64,000 nucleotides of DNA from an uncultured Acidobacteriota bacterium (GTDB lineage Bacteria; Acidobacteriota; UBA6911; CAINFC01), in assembly GCA_903847975.1 (NCBI GenBank), contig CAINFC010000101.1:62001-126000 (forward strand), in the 5' to 3' direction. The notes beneath the pieces are model-generated. The model searched no databases and was not told the DNA's origin. It was given only the letters and a program-made list of their open reading frames with translations. A program made the position numbers and the translations under genes. Shown here in pieces: positions 18,947-27,882 of the stretch (the stretch's first letter is position 1; the number at the start of each line of letters is the position of its first letter).

Positions 18947-19876
18947 TCAATGCATTTCCACGCCGCAGCTGCCGATACCCCCGCGATAAAAGTTGAACTG
19001 CACGTTGGGGTGCTCGCCCAGCAGAGACATGGGCACCGCCGTGTCCACGATTTTCTTGGCGATCATCAGGGTGGTCAGCCGCTGTCCGAACGGATTGTCG
19101 TGCGTGCCGGCGTGCCAGATGGACACCTTTTCCGCTTTCCAGGTTTCCGCCGGGCCGACGGTAATCGCCTTGACCGGGACCAGGGTAACGTTCCCTCCCC
19201 CGCTGGTCCGCGCGTTCTGGGCGATGGTTACCGGGTGCAGGTCCACAACCCGCGTGGCCAGCTTTCGATATTCGGCCGCCGTCGGCGGATCGTTCCGGTA
19301 GCGTCCGGCGCGTCGCGGCGGATCGTTGAAAGCCCAGTGCTTGATGTCTCCCTGCCCGCCCTGCATGACCACGCACCGCACCCCTTCCCAGCTTTTCCGG
19401 TAGGCAGCGGTATCCGCCTTGGGAAAGTGAAGCTGGGCGTCAGGCATGACCAGCTCTTTGCGGATGCGCCGGAAACAGAGCTCGCGATCCGCCTTTTCGA
19501 AAGACAGAGGATGGGTGGGGGGAGCCTCGCGGTCCTCGAGATACCATTCGTCCATGCCCCAGAAGTGGGCGGCTTTCAGGGAAATCCCCAGCTCGTTGAC
19601 CAGGCGGGCCACCAGCGGGAGCTGCTCGGTCGGCCCGATCGGCCCGCATATGCCGGCCGGATTGTCCGGCGTGGCCTGTCGCCAGGCGTGGATGTATTCC
19701 AGGGCCTCCGCCAGGTAGAAATCTTCCAGGGTATCGTAGAGCACGACCTGGAATCCGGGGCGGGAAAGCTTGCGCATTTTTTCCGCCGTCAGCGTGGCGG
19801 CATCCTGGATAATCGCGGTGTCCAGAGTGGTGTAATCCCACCAGTCCGGAGCCAGGGAACTCAGTTTTCGCGGCAT
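18947..19876 (-). CDS. Glucosamine-6-phosphate deaminase-like (NagB/6-phosphogluconolactonase fold)
   Basis: 309 residues, ATG at 19876 with AAAGGC upstream. [59 protein letters not shown] and [21 protein letters not shown] follow the NagB order, with [12 protein letters not shown] taking the place of the usual GxGxDGHIAFN active-site loop. The motif WGMDEWYL corresponds to the NagB FNMDEY-type substrate loop. It is probably a deaminase or isomerase of an amino sugar phosphate. It sits between the PIG-L deacetylase gene and the UroD-like gene, with gaps of 43 and 8 bases. Confidence 0.82.
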   Translation of the reverse strand: MPRKLSSLAPDWWDYTTLDTAIIQDAATLTAEKMRKLSRPGFQVVLYDTLEDFYLAEALEYIHAWRQATPDNPAGICGPIGPTEQLPLVARLVNELGISLKAAHFWGMDEWYLEDREAPPTHPLSFEKADRELCFRRIRKELVMPDAQLHFPKADTAAYRKSWEGVRCVVMQGGQGDIKHWAFNDPPRRAGRYRNDPPTAAEYRKLATRVVDLHPVTIAQNARTSGGGNVTLVPVKAITVGPAETWKAEKVSIWHAGTHDNPFGQRLTTLMIAKKIVDTAVPMSLLGEHPNVQFNFYRGGIGSCGVEMH

Positions 19877-19919
19877 GGCAAAGCCTTTCTGAAAATGGAG
19901 GAATGAAGTTTGGGCAACG

Positions 19920-20774
19920 TCATATGTAGGGGGTTTCGAGAAGCTTCCGGTAGGCCGGATTGGGAAGATAATCGCGGCCCAGGTGCTGCAGCGGATCGGC
20001 CTCCGCAAGGCAGAAACCCAGGTGGCTGTGGCGGCGCCAGCCTTCCGCCAGGGGAAACTTGCCGGATTGCCGGCCCATCTCCCGGGACATATCCACCATC
20101 GTCCGGGTGTAGGAATTCAGTTTCTGGGTAGCCCCCAGCCAGTGCTGCTGGCTGCGGTGCTGCTGCAGGGCGGTCAGCTTCTGCTCCTGTACCGCAGTCA
20201 CGTTGACAAAGCACCCCGGAAGGACTTTCCTTCCCAGGGCGTCTCTTAAGCCGTGGGGCATGCTGTGGTAGACCGTCAGGTCAAATGGCCGGCCCTGCCT
20301 TCGGGGAACGCTGACGAAGTTGACGGCTCCCCGGACAAAGGCGGCCGTCACGGTCAGCCGGCAGGCGTTCTGGTGGTCCTCCATGTAATCGTTGGGAGAG
20401 TGCGTCAGAATCAGGTCCGGCTCGATTTCCCGGATCACGGCGGCAAGGCGCCGGACCAGTTTCAGGTCGTAGAGAATTTCCAGGTCGCCGCAAAAAGGCG
20501 GATGGTAATGGGCGCCCAGCAGCCTGGCGGACTGCCTTGCTTCCTGCCCCCGTACCTGTGCGGTGCGCCGGGCGTCATATTGCAGCGAGCCCAGGTTTCC
20601 CGAAGCCAGGTTCAGGTAATGAATTTCCGCCCCGATTCCTTTCAGCAGGAGAAGGGTGCCGGCCATCAGGAACTCGATATCGTCCGGGTGCGCGCCGACC
20701 GCCAGGGCGGTTTTCGGCGGCCGGGCGTCGCTCGGTCCGGGATTTTTCGGGGATTTCGTGGTACGGGCAGGCAT
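19920..20774 (-). CDS. PIG-L/LmbE-family deacetylase
   Basis: 284 residues, ATG at 20774, 15 bases after the Gfo/Idh stop. The zinc site is clear: [11 protein letters not shown] near residue 26 and [12 protein letters not shown] further on. The family removes N-acetyl groups from sugars such as GlcNAc-PI, GlcNAc-inositol and chitobiose. Placement directly before a NagB-like gene suggests deacetylation followed by deamination of an N-acetylated sugar. No signal peptide, so probably cytoplasmic. Confidence 0.9.
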   Translation of the reverse strand: MPARTTKSPKNPGPSDARPPKTALAVGAHPDDIEFLMAGTLLLLKGIGAEIHYLNLASGNLGSLQYDARRTAQVRGQEARQSARLLGAHYHPPFCGDLEILYDLKLVRRLAAVIREIEPDLILTHSPNDYMEDHQNACRLTVTAAFVRGAVNFVSVPRRQGRPFDLTVYHSMPHGLRDALGRKVLPGCFVNVTAVQEQKLTALQQHRSQQHWLGATQKLNSYTRTMVDMSREMGRQSGKFPLAEGWRRHSHLGFCLAEADPLQHLGRDYLPNPAYRKLLETPYI

Positions 20775-20789
20775 GGCGAAAGCTGTGGC

Positions 20790-21818
20790 TTATCTTTTTC
20801 TGTTCCGGTTTTTTTCCGCGGAGGCGTCCGCCTGGAAAATGACCTGGTGGGTGCGCATGGCATCGGCCAGGCTGGTCAGCGGCATTTCCTTTCCTTTCCG
20901 AATGGCGTCGAAAAAAGCTTCGAACTGCGTCTGGTACGGATGGTCGGAGACGTCCCCCGAGTCGAGCATTTTCATGGCCAGCCAGCTCCACTTGCTTTTG
21001 TCCGTGCCTGCCATTCGGCTGGAGTAAAACCGGTTGTCGAGCAGGCTGCCTTCGCTGCCCACCAGGTGGGTGTGGAAGTAGTAGGGCTGCAGGCAGTCGA
21101 TCACCGCCGCGCACTTTCCCACCCTGCCGTCCTTGAACCGCAGAATGGTAACGCTGCTGGTGGGATATTCGTAGCGCGAAAAGTCCTGGTTGGCGGAATG
21201 GGTGGAGTAGCTGCAAACCTGATCCACTTCCGGATCGCCCAGGCAATACAGCAGGGCGTCCATGGCGTGGCAGCCGGCGGACAGCAGGGCGCTGCCTCCG
21301 GACTCCCGGCGTATATTCCAGCGAAACTGCCCGTACCAGGGTCCGATCCCGTGGAAGTAGTCGACTTCCGCATAATGAATGGTTCCGAGCAGGCCCTGTT
21401 CGATGATCGCCCGTGTGGCCTGCAGCTGGCTCGAAAAGCGGCATTCGAAGCAGACACAGGTTTTGACCCCGGCGGCCTGCACCGCTTTCTGGACGGCCAG
21501 GCATTCCTTCCAGGATAGGGCAATCGGCTTTTCGAGAATGATATGCTTGCCGGCCTTGGCAGCAGCTACCGCCAGCCGGCCGTGCTTTTCCGGAAGATCG
21601 CAGATGGAGACTACATCCAATCCGGGATGGGCCAGCATTTCCTCGAACCGGCGATAGGTACGAATGGGGGACTGCCACTGGGCGCTGAGGTCGGCATCCG
21701 AAAGCGGCCGTGAGGAACAGACCGCCACAACCCGGGCGTTCGGATTGCGGTTGATGGCGGCGATATGGGCTCCGGCAACCCAGCCGTAGCCGACGATGCC
21801 TACGTTCAATGGTTTCAA
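20790..21818 (-). CDS. Gfo/Idh/MocA-family oxidoreductase (TTG start)
   Basis: 342 residues. A TTG at 21818 preceded by GGGAGG at good spacing opens the protein immediately before the Rossmann fold (LNVGIVGYGWVAGAHIAAI); an upstream in-frame ATG would add 33 residues with no family match. The NAD-binding motif and EKPIALSWKE (the conserved EKP) are present, followed by the alpha/beta C-terminal domain. It is a likely NAD(P)-dependent sugar or inositol dehydrogenase, and the first gene of the four-gene operon running to 17904. Confidence 0.88.
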   Translation of the reverse strand: MKPLNVGIVGYGWVAGAHIAAINRNPNARVVAVCSSRPLSDADLSAQWQSPIRTYRRFEEMLAHPGLDVVSICDLPEKHGRLAVAAAKAGKHIILEKPIALSWKECLAVQKAVQAAGVKTCVCFECRFSSQLQATRAIIEQGLLGTIHYAEVDYFHGIGPWYGQFRWNIRRESGGSALLSAGCHAMDALLYCLGDPEVDQVCSYSTHSANQDFSRYEYPTSSVTILRFKDGRVGKCAAVIDCLQPYYFHTHLVGSEGSLLDNRFYSSRMAGTDKSKWSWLAMKMLDSGDVSDHPYQTQFEAFFDAIRKGKEMPLTSLADAMRTHQVIFQADASAEKNRNRKR

Positions 21819-22042
21819 GTCAACCTCCCTGGAATGAATCGGTATGAGCCGGGCCGGGAAAGACCGCGGAAATCCCCGGCCGCGCGGAGGGGGACGGAAT
21901 TCGTGTTGTGGTTCCATTTCATGGTATTCCCTCCTGAACGGCGGATTTCATTGTATCATGCGTTGGTCGGGAGGGCACCGGCGCCGGGTACAATTTGTTT
22001 TCTGTATCAACTGGGAAATTTCGCGAAAAGGAGCCGATTCAT

Positions 22043-22852
22043 ATGGACACCAAGGAGCACACCTGGGAGAATCCGGTATTATCGCGCCTGCGCTCGGGGC
22101 AGCCCGTGCTGGCCATGACGCTGGTATCTAACAATGTGGAGGCTGCGGCCCATGCCGCCGGATTGGGCTTCCACTTCCTATGGGTGGAGATGGAGCACTC
22201 GCCCGTTACCCTGGAAACCCTGCGTACGGTGGTTCTGGCCACCCGTTTCCTGCCGGCCATGGTATTTGCGCGCGTTCCGGTGAACGAACTCTGGACCGCC
22301 AAGCGGGTGCTGGACCAGGGAGTGACCGGGGTGATTTTTCCTTTCACCGGGACACCGGAACTGGCGGCCCAGGCGGCTGCCGCGTGCCGGTACCCGCCGC
22401 TCGGAAGGCGCGGCTCCGGAGCCGGCCTGGCCACGGCTTCCTGGCCGGAGCCCGGCAGCTACTACGACTCCGCGGACCGCAACGTGGCGGTGGTGGCGGT
22501 GATCGAGGAAAAGCGCGCCCTGGACGACATCGATGCCATTGCCGCGGTCCCCGGAATTGATATCCTGTTTATCGGCACCAGCGACCTGTCGTTCTCGCTC
22601 GGACTGCGCGGCCGTCAGGACGAGCCGGAGCTGAAAGAAGCCGTCGCGCGGATTGCCGCCGCCGCCAAAAAGCACGGCAAATTCCTGGGCCGGCCGGCCA
22701 AGAATGCGGAGCAGATCCGCACTTACATGGAGCAGGGATTTCTCCTTTTCCAGGTATGCACGGAGCTGGGCCTGATGAGCCTTGGGGCCCAGCAGATCCT
22801 GAGCCCGCTGGGACTGGCCGGGCTGCCCGGAGGGAAGAAAGCCCTTTACTGA
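22043..22852 (+). CDS. HpcH/HpaI-family 2-keto-3-deoxy sugar-acid aldolase
   Basis: 269 residues, ATG at 22043 with AAAAGGAG upstream; the ORF extends further but without family match. Typical class II pyruvate-aldolase signatures are present: FLWVEMEHSPVTLETLR, FARVPVNELWTAKRVLDQGVTGVIFP, RYPPLGRRGSG, VIEEKRALDDIDAIAAVPGIDILFIGTSDLS. It would reversibly split a 2-keto-3-deoxy acid to pyruvate and an aldehyde, in the cytoplasm. It is divergent from the amino-sugar operon; the shared 224-base region may hold promoters, of which TACAAT at 21989-21994 is a weak candidate. Confidence 0.88.
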   Translation: MDTKEHTWENPVLSRLRSGQPVLAMTLVSNNVEAAAHAAGLGFHFLWVEMEHSPVTLETLRTVVLATRFLPAMVFARVPVNELWTAKRVLDQGVTGVIFPFTGTPELAAQAAAACRYPPLGRRGSGAGLATASWPEPGSYYDSADRNVAVVAVIEEKRALDDIDAIAAVPGIDILFIGTSDLSFSLGLRGRQDEPELKEAVARIAAAAKKHGKFLGRPAKNAEQIRTYMEQGFLLFQVCTELGLMSLGAQQILSPLGLAGLPGGKKALY

Positions 22853-22898
22853 TGAAGCGGTAAAAAAACCTGGAACCCCAACGTCTGCGGGTATCCCT

Positions 22899-22933
22899 GC
22901 CCGGGGCAGGCGCGAAGTGCGCCCAAGCCGGGC
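22899..22933. repeat. GC-rich hairpin related to 17.65 kb
   Basis: GCCCGG (22899-22904) pairs with CCGGGC (22928-22933) around an inner GGCGC/GCGCC stem. The adjoining GGAACCCCAACGTCT also recalls the 17.65-17.72 kb element read on the other strand. It lies between convergent genes ending at 22852 and 22951 and may act as a two-way terminator. Confidence 0.45.
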
Positions 22934-22950
22934 GGTATTGCGAAGCCCTT

Positions 22951-25149
22951 TCAGGGCTGCTGCCGCAGGCGTTCCAGCAGCCCGCGAGCTTGCGGATAAT
23001 CCGGCTTCAGGCGGAGCGCTTCCTCGGCTTCCTGCCGCGCTTTTTCCATGTTGCCGCTCTGCGCATACGTTACCGCCAGGTTCAGGTGCAGGTTCGGGTT
23101 GCGCGGCGCCTGGAGGATGGCCTTTTCCAGCGCCATCACCGCCGCCGGCAGGTTGCCTGACATGCCCAGGGCGACGGCCCGCTTTTCCCCGACAGCCGGG
23201 TCCGAAGGGGATTGGGCGGCAGCGGCATCCAGGAAGCGCAGGGCTTCCGCGGGCCGGCGCAGCTCCAGTCCCAGCGTTCCCAGGGCAAGGAGGGTTTCGG
23301 TGGACCAACCGGAGGCGATCTTCAGCCCGGCCAGCCGCGCGGCTGCTTCCTCCGGCTGGCTTCCCTTGGCCAGCGCTCTCACCAGATCCAGCGCAGCGGC
23401 GTCTGCCGGCTCCCCGTCCCTTTCCGCAGCCTTTTCCAGATAAGGTACGGCTTCGGCGGCTCTGCCCTGGTCCAGCAGCACCTGCCCGAGAAGGAGGTTC
23501 GTTTTGGGCTGGTCCGGCTGGAGTTCCAAAGCCCTCCGCAAATGCGTTGCCGCGGCATCATACTCGTGCCGGTTCGCGTAGGCCAGGCCGGCCCGGTAGT
23601 GCAACAGTCCCGAGTCCCGGTGGTCCTTTTCGGTGCGCGCCAGCAGCTCCTCGGCGCGGGAGGCTTCCCCCCGCTGGATCAGCGCTACGGCCAGGCGCGC
23701 GCGCTCCTCCGGTTCCTGGTCATACTTTTCCCCGGGATCGATATTGGCTACGATGAGAAAGACCGCCAGTGCGGCAAGCGGCAGGGTCATGCGGGCCGGC
23801 TCATGCCGCAAACTCCAAAGCAGCGTGGCCGCGCGACCGGCGGCAACGGACAGCGGGACAAGAAGCGGCAGCTGATAGCGGTCAGTAACGAAAAACAGGA
23901 GAACCGAGGCCGCATAGGCCGCGGTCACCGCGGTCCAGGCTCCGATCCCCGACGGTGAAGCGCTTCCGTGCAATAAAAGCAGGAATCCGGTCATGCCGAG
24001 CGGCACCAGCAGCCAGGTCCCTACCGGCAGGAATCGGAGCCAGGTCGGCTCTTCGCGGCGGAAGAACGGATAGCTGTAATTCAGGCTCGGGCAGCCGGCG
24101 TTCAGGAGCAGAAAAAGCTTCCGGCCGGCAAGGTTCAAGGCTGCGTAAGGATTGTCCGCCATCCAGGCGAGCGCTTTACGGTAAAAGTAGGAGGAAACTT
24201 CCCGGTCCGTCAGCGCGCGGCCCAGCGCAGCGCCGGCCACCTTTCGGGCATCCGCAGCCTGTCCCCGGATGGTAGCCGATATTCCTTCGATCGGCTGATA
24301 GGCACCGTCGGCTTTGTCATGGTTGCCGATAAAGAAGTTCAGGCCGCCGTGCGAGGTGATCAGGATCGCCTCCCCGGAAACCGCCCAATTGCGAACCGTT
24401 GCGGGGGCAATGGCCAGGGCGGAACCCAGGGCTATGCCGGCGGCGATCCGCAAAGCGCTTTCCCATTTCCCGGTAGCACGCCGGGCCTGAAAAGCGGCCA
24501 GCAGGATAAGCACGGCGATGCAGAGAAGCAGGTTCGGGCGGTTCAGCGCGTGGAGCCCCAGCCCTGCGCCGGCCAGGGCCCAGGCCTGCGGCGTTTTCTC
24601 GCGGGCGGCCCGCGTGACCAGGAATCCATCCAGGGCCATCAGCACCGGGTCCAGGGCCGATTGGAGGATGACCACCTCAAAGAAGGTCAGGATGCCCGAC
24701 AGGGCCAGAAGCGCTCCGGTGACAAGCGACGACGGACGATCGAACCAGCGCCTGGCGGTCGCCATGGCGAGCCCTACGCCCAGGGTGCCGAGAACCGCTT
24801 GCACCAGGCGCGCTGCCAGCAGGGAGGGGCCGGCGATCCGGAAAATCAGGGCCAGGAAGTAAATGTAAAGCGGGGAAGCATAAAAGGCTTCGGAGCCGAA
24901 GAGCCAGTCGCCGCCGGCCACGCGCTGGGCGGCCTCCACGTAGAAGGCCGTATCCAGGGCGCCCATCGGCTGCAGCATCGGGTGATCGGACAGTTGCAGC
25001 GCCACGACCAGCTTGATGAGCAGAGCGCCGGCCAGCAGCAGTGCTGCCGGCCAGCCGATGCGCGGTGCGGGTTCCGGCTGTTTGCCCGCAGCGCCCGGAG
25101 CGGTCGGGTCCGAACCACGGCGGGCAGGGGCTTTTTTTCTTTTGGACAT
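22951..25149 (-). CDS. GT-C-type membrane glycosyltransferase fused to TPR repeats
   Basis: 732 residues from the ATG at 25149. Residues to about 480 are a polytopic membrane region with an acidic first periplasmic loop (MGALDTAFYVEAAQRVAGGDW) and many hydrophobic segments, as in ArnT/PMT-like (family 39) enzymes that move sugars from lipid carriers. The C-terminal 230 residues are at least five tetratricopeptide repeats (HYRAGLAYANRHEYDAAATH, PKTNLLLGQVLLDQGRAAEA, HLNLAVTYAQSGNMEKARQE). There is no Shine-Dalgarno sequence; an extended -10 lies immediately upstream, so translation may start leaderless. Donor and acceptor are unknown. Confidence 0.78.
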   Translation of the reverse strand: MSKRKKAPARRGSDPTAPGAAGKQPEPAPRIGWPAALLLAGALLIKLVVALQLSDHPMLQPMGALDTAFYVEAAQRVAGGDWLFGSEAFYASPLYIYFLALIFRIAGPSLLAARLVQAVLGTLGVGLAMATARRWFDRPSSLVTGALLALSGILTFFEVVILQSALDPVLMALDGFLVTRAAREKTPQAWALAGAGLGLHALNRPNLLLCIAVLILLAAFQARRATGKWESALRIAAGIALGSALAIAPATVRNWAVSGEAILITSHGGLNFFIGNHDKADGAYQPIEGISATIRGQAADARKVAGAALGRALTDREVSSYFYRKALAWMADNPYAALNLAGRKLFLLLNAGCPSLNYSYPFFRREEPTWLRFLPVGTWLLVPLGMTGFLLLLHGSASPSGIGAWTAVTAAYAASVLLFFVTDRYQLPLLVPLSVAAGRAATLLWSLRHEPARMTLPLAALAVFLIVANIDPGEKYDQEPEERARLAVALIQRGEASRAEELLARTEKDHRDSGLLHYRAGLAYANRHEYDAAATHLRRALELQPDQPKTNLLLGQVLLDQGRAAEAVPYLEKAAERDGEPADAAALDLVRALAKGSQPEEAAARLAGLKIASGWSTETLLALGTLGLELRRPAEALRFLDAAAAQSPSDPAVGEKRAVALGMSGNLPAAVMALEKAILQAPRNPNLHLNLAVTYAQSGNMEKARQEAEEALRLKPDYPQARGLLERLRQQP

Positions 25150-25154
25150 AAAAA

Positions 25155-25160
25155 ATGATA
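25155..25160 (-). promoter_or_regulatory. Extended -10 element, possible leaderless start
   Basis: On the minus strand TGG-TATCAT (the -10 hexamer at 25160-25155) is followed by five T and then the ATG at 25149. The -35 region is poor. Confidence 0.35.
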
Positions 25161-25250
25161 CCAGCTTGGAATCGGGCCGCCAGGTCTTCCGGGTCAATCG
25201 GGCGGGGGCCGGCTGTCATGCCGGCCGCCCGCAGAAAAAGCGGCGAACCT

Positions 25251-26444
25251 TCAGGCCCGGAGCCTGGCGAGCTCGGCTTCGTCCAGGGTCAAGCCCAGGC
25301 CCGGCCCGTCGGGAACGGTCATGTGGCCCTTTTCCAGGACGGGCATGTTGGGGAATACCTTTCGAAGCGCTTCCGCCTTCTCCATGTCGTAGTTGAATTC
25401 CTGGGGATTTTCGGTGCGGCTGAATGCGGCCGTGAAGTGCAGATTGGCGGTATTGCCGACGGAAGGCTGGGTCTGGTGGGGTACCAGAATCCGGTCGTGA
25501 GCCGCCGCCAGGGCGGCAATCCGCACCGCTTCGGTAATTCCCGCACACTTCACCAGGTCCGGCTGAACGATGTCCACCTGGGCGACCTCGATCAGATCCC
25601 GGAACTGCCAGAGAGTGTATTCCTGTTCTCCCGCGGCAACCGGCATGTCCAGCGCCGCGGCCACCTGCGCCAGTCCCCGGTAGTCGTGCTGGGGGACGGG
25701 CTCTTCGTAATGCACGATGCCCAGCTGGTCCTGCAGCCGCCGTCCCATGCGTATCGCGGTGGATACGGAGTATCCGTTGTTGGGGTCGAACCCCAGGTCG
25801 ATCTTGCTGCCGACCACCCGGCGAACGGTGCTGATCAGCTGCCAATCCTGCTCCGGCCTCACGTCGGTGCGCTGGTTTCCCCAGTCCATCCGGATCTTGA
25901 TGGCGGTAAAGCCGCGGGATACCGCCTCCGAGGCGCGGCGGGCCATATCTTCGATGCTGGTGGAGGCCCCCCCGCCGATGCTGGCGTACATGCGCACCCT
26001 CTCCCGACGCCTGCCGCCCAGCAGCCGGTGCAGCGGCTGCCGGGTGACTTTGCCGAAAAGATCCCAAAGGGCAATATCGATGCCGGCAATGGCCTCCGGC
26101 TGAATTCCCATGACCCCCAGCTTGTAGGTGCTGTAAAACATGGCTTCCCACAGCAGGTTGATATCCAGGGGATTCCTGCCCAGAATTTTGGGGGCCAGCG
26201 CCTGCTCGATCATGGCGGCAATCACCCGGATGTTCATCGGGCTGCATTCGCCGATGCCGGTGAGCCCTTCACTGGTGCGCAGAAGCACCAACAGAGTTCC
26301 GGTCTTCAGGATCCACGGCTCCACCGCGGTGATTTTTAGGCCGGGCTCCCGCGGGGCGGTCTGCGCGGCGAACAGCGGCCGGTGCAGGGCCGCAGAGGCC
26401 GCCAGTCCCAGCGGGCCGCCGGCCAGAAAATCTCTTCGCTTCAT
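25251..26444 (-). CDS. Enolase-superfamily (mandelate racemase/muconate lactonizing) enzyme with Tat signal
   Basis: 397 residues, ATG at 26444 with GGAGAC upstream. MKRRDFLAGGPLGLAASAAL is a twin-arginine signal. The N-terminal capping domain is followed by the barrel with the catalytic Lys in AIKIRMDW, metal ligands in GFDPNNGY, YEEPVPQHD and AAGEQEY, and a C-terminal general base in VPHQTQPS. This is the MR-subgroup pattern, typical of acid-sugar dehydratases and epimerases. It lies 29 bases after the CE15 esterase gene on the same strand, suggesting use of a uronic or aldonic acid released by that enzyme. Substrate not determined. Confidence 0.87.
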   Translation of the reverse strand: MKRRDFLAGGPLGLAASAALHRPLFAAQTAPREPGLKITAVEPWILKTGTLLVLLRTSEGLTGIGECSPMNIRVIAAMIEQALAPKILGRNPLDINLLWEAMFYSTYKLGVMGIQPEAIAGIDIALWDLFGKVTRQPLHRLLGGRRRERVRMYASIGGGASTSIEDMARRASEAVSRGFTAIKIRMDWGNQRTDVRPEQDWQLISTVRRVVGSKIDLGFDPNNGYSVSTAIRMGRRLQDQLGIVHYEEPVPQHDYRGLAQVAAALDMPVAAGEQEYTLWQFRDLIEVAQVDIVQPDLVKCAGITEAVRIAALAAAHDRILVPHQTQPSVGNTANLHFTAAFSRTENPQEFNYDMEKAEALRKVFPNMPVLEKGHMTVPDGPGLGLTLDEAELARLRA

Positions 26445-26473
26445 GACAGGGGTCTCCTTCCCAAAAGGTGGGA

Positions 26474-27775
26474 CTATTTCGATTGGAAATGGCGGTCGGC
26501 AAATTTCAGGTACTGTTCCCAGTCGTACTCGGTGATATTGTGCTTGCCGGCGCGAATATGATATCCGATAAAATCGCCGACCGGCTGGTGAACCGGCGGC
26601 ATCCGGTCCGTTCCCAGGCCGGCTTTGGAGAAAAGGGCATAAGCGGGCTCCGCGTTTTTAGCGCCCAGAAACTCGCCGAGGGGATCGGCCCAGAGATCCT
26701 CCTCGGCACTGGCCACATAGAGCGGCCGCGGAGCGATCAGGGCCAGCAGCATGTGCTGGTCGAAGGGGAGCGCCTCCTCCCGGTCGTTGTATTTCCGGAA
26801 GCTGGTGCAGAACCAGTGAGGGAAGGAGGTGTTGATCCGACCGACGGTCTCCCCGAAATTTCTTTTGCTCAGGGCGGCTCCGCCGCATCCGGAATCGTTG
26901 GAGATGACCAGGGCAAAACGCCGGTCCTGGGCTCCGGCCCAGAGGGCCGCTTTCCCCAGGCGGGAATGGCCATGAACCGCCACCCGTCGGGCGTCGATGG
27001 CTTTTTCCTTTTCCAGGACGTCCAGGATCCGGCTCAAACCCCAGGCCCAGGCTCCGATGGCGCCCCACTCGTCGGCCGCCGGGGTTTTCTGGCCCGGGCG
27101 GTAAAAAAGCGGCTGAATGCCGTTCTGGAAGCCGTCGTCAAAATCCGGGTCCATATCGTTGTAACAGGCGGTGACCACCGCATATCCCCGCGCCAGCACT
27201 TTTTCCACCATCCACCGGGAGGCATCGACGCCGCGGGACGACTCCGTGGCGCGATGATCGATGATTCCGTTGTCCCGGTTTTCCCGCTGCCAGGACCTGG
27301 AAATCAGAATGGCGGGATCGGAGTGGACCGCCTGGTTTCCGTTGAAATTCAGGCCGAGAAAGGCCGGTACCGGCCTGGCGGCCTGATTCGGCAGGTAAAT
27401 CAGCACATCGAGGCGTGGACCGTTCAGCTTTTCTCCCAGAAAAAGGGCCAGCTGTTTGCGGGTGGCCTTGCCGCCCAGGGCTTTGGTGTCTTCTTCTATG
27501 ACCTGCCGCCGAATCTCGATGCGCTTTTTCGGGGTTCGGCCATACATTTCGCTCTCCAGCATCCGCAGGATTTCCGGGCGTCGCCACTTTTCCCAGTCCT
27601 GCACGGTGAGTGCCTTTTTCCCGTTCCCGCCGGTCAGCAGGTCAGGGAGAGTGTACGGCTTTACCTTGCTCTCCTCCTGGTTGACGGCATTCTGGGCTGC
27701 CGGGCGGGTAGCTGCCGCCGGGAGCCAAAGGGCCAGGAATATCAGTCCGGGAAAGAAAGTCCATTTAGAAATCAT
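26474..27775 (-). CDS. CE15 glucuronoyl esterase-like hydrolase, exported
   Basis: 433 residues, ATG at 27775. A signal peptide (FFPGLIFLALWLPAAA) precedes an alpha/beta-hydrolase. The nucleophile Ser271 sits in AVHGHSRLGKAALWAGA; ISNDSGCGGAALSKRNFGET and a late catalytic His412 in AGKHNITEYDW match bacterial CE15 enzymes. These cleave ester bonds between lignin alcohols and 4-O-methyl-glucuronate on xylan, or related uronate esters. Expression with the downstream enolase-superfamily gene is likely. The main alternative is a different acetyl-ester hydrolase of the same fold. Confidence 0.82.
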   Translation of the reverse strand: MISKWTFFPGLIFLALWLPAAATRPAAQNAVNQEESKVKPYTLPDLLTGGNGKKALTVQDWEKWRRPEILRMLESEMYGRTPKKRIEIRRQVIEEDTKALGGKATRKQLALFLGEKLNGPRLDVLIYLPNQAARPVPAFLGLNFNGNQAVHSDPAILISRSWQRENRDNGIIDHRATESSRGVDASRWMVEKVLARGYAVVTACYNDMDPDFDDGFQNGIQPLFYRPGQKTPAADEWGAIGAWAWGLSRILDVLEKEKAIDARRVAVHGHSRLGKAALWAGAQDRRFALVISNDSGCGGAALSKRNFGETVGRINTSFPHWFCTSFRKYNDREEALPFDQHMLLALIAPRPLYVASAEEDLWADPLGEFLGAKNAEPAYALFSKAGLGTDRMPPVHQPVGDFIGYHIRAGKHNITEYDWEQYLKFADRHFQSK

Positions 27776-27882
27776 GGGATTGCCTCCTTAATCTGTCTAT
27801 GCAGAACGAACCGAATGATCTTAAAGCCGGCCCGGCAGGAATGTCAATCCACCCGGCCGGCGGAGTATTCCTCGCTGTGTCT

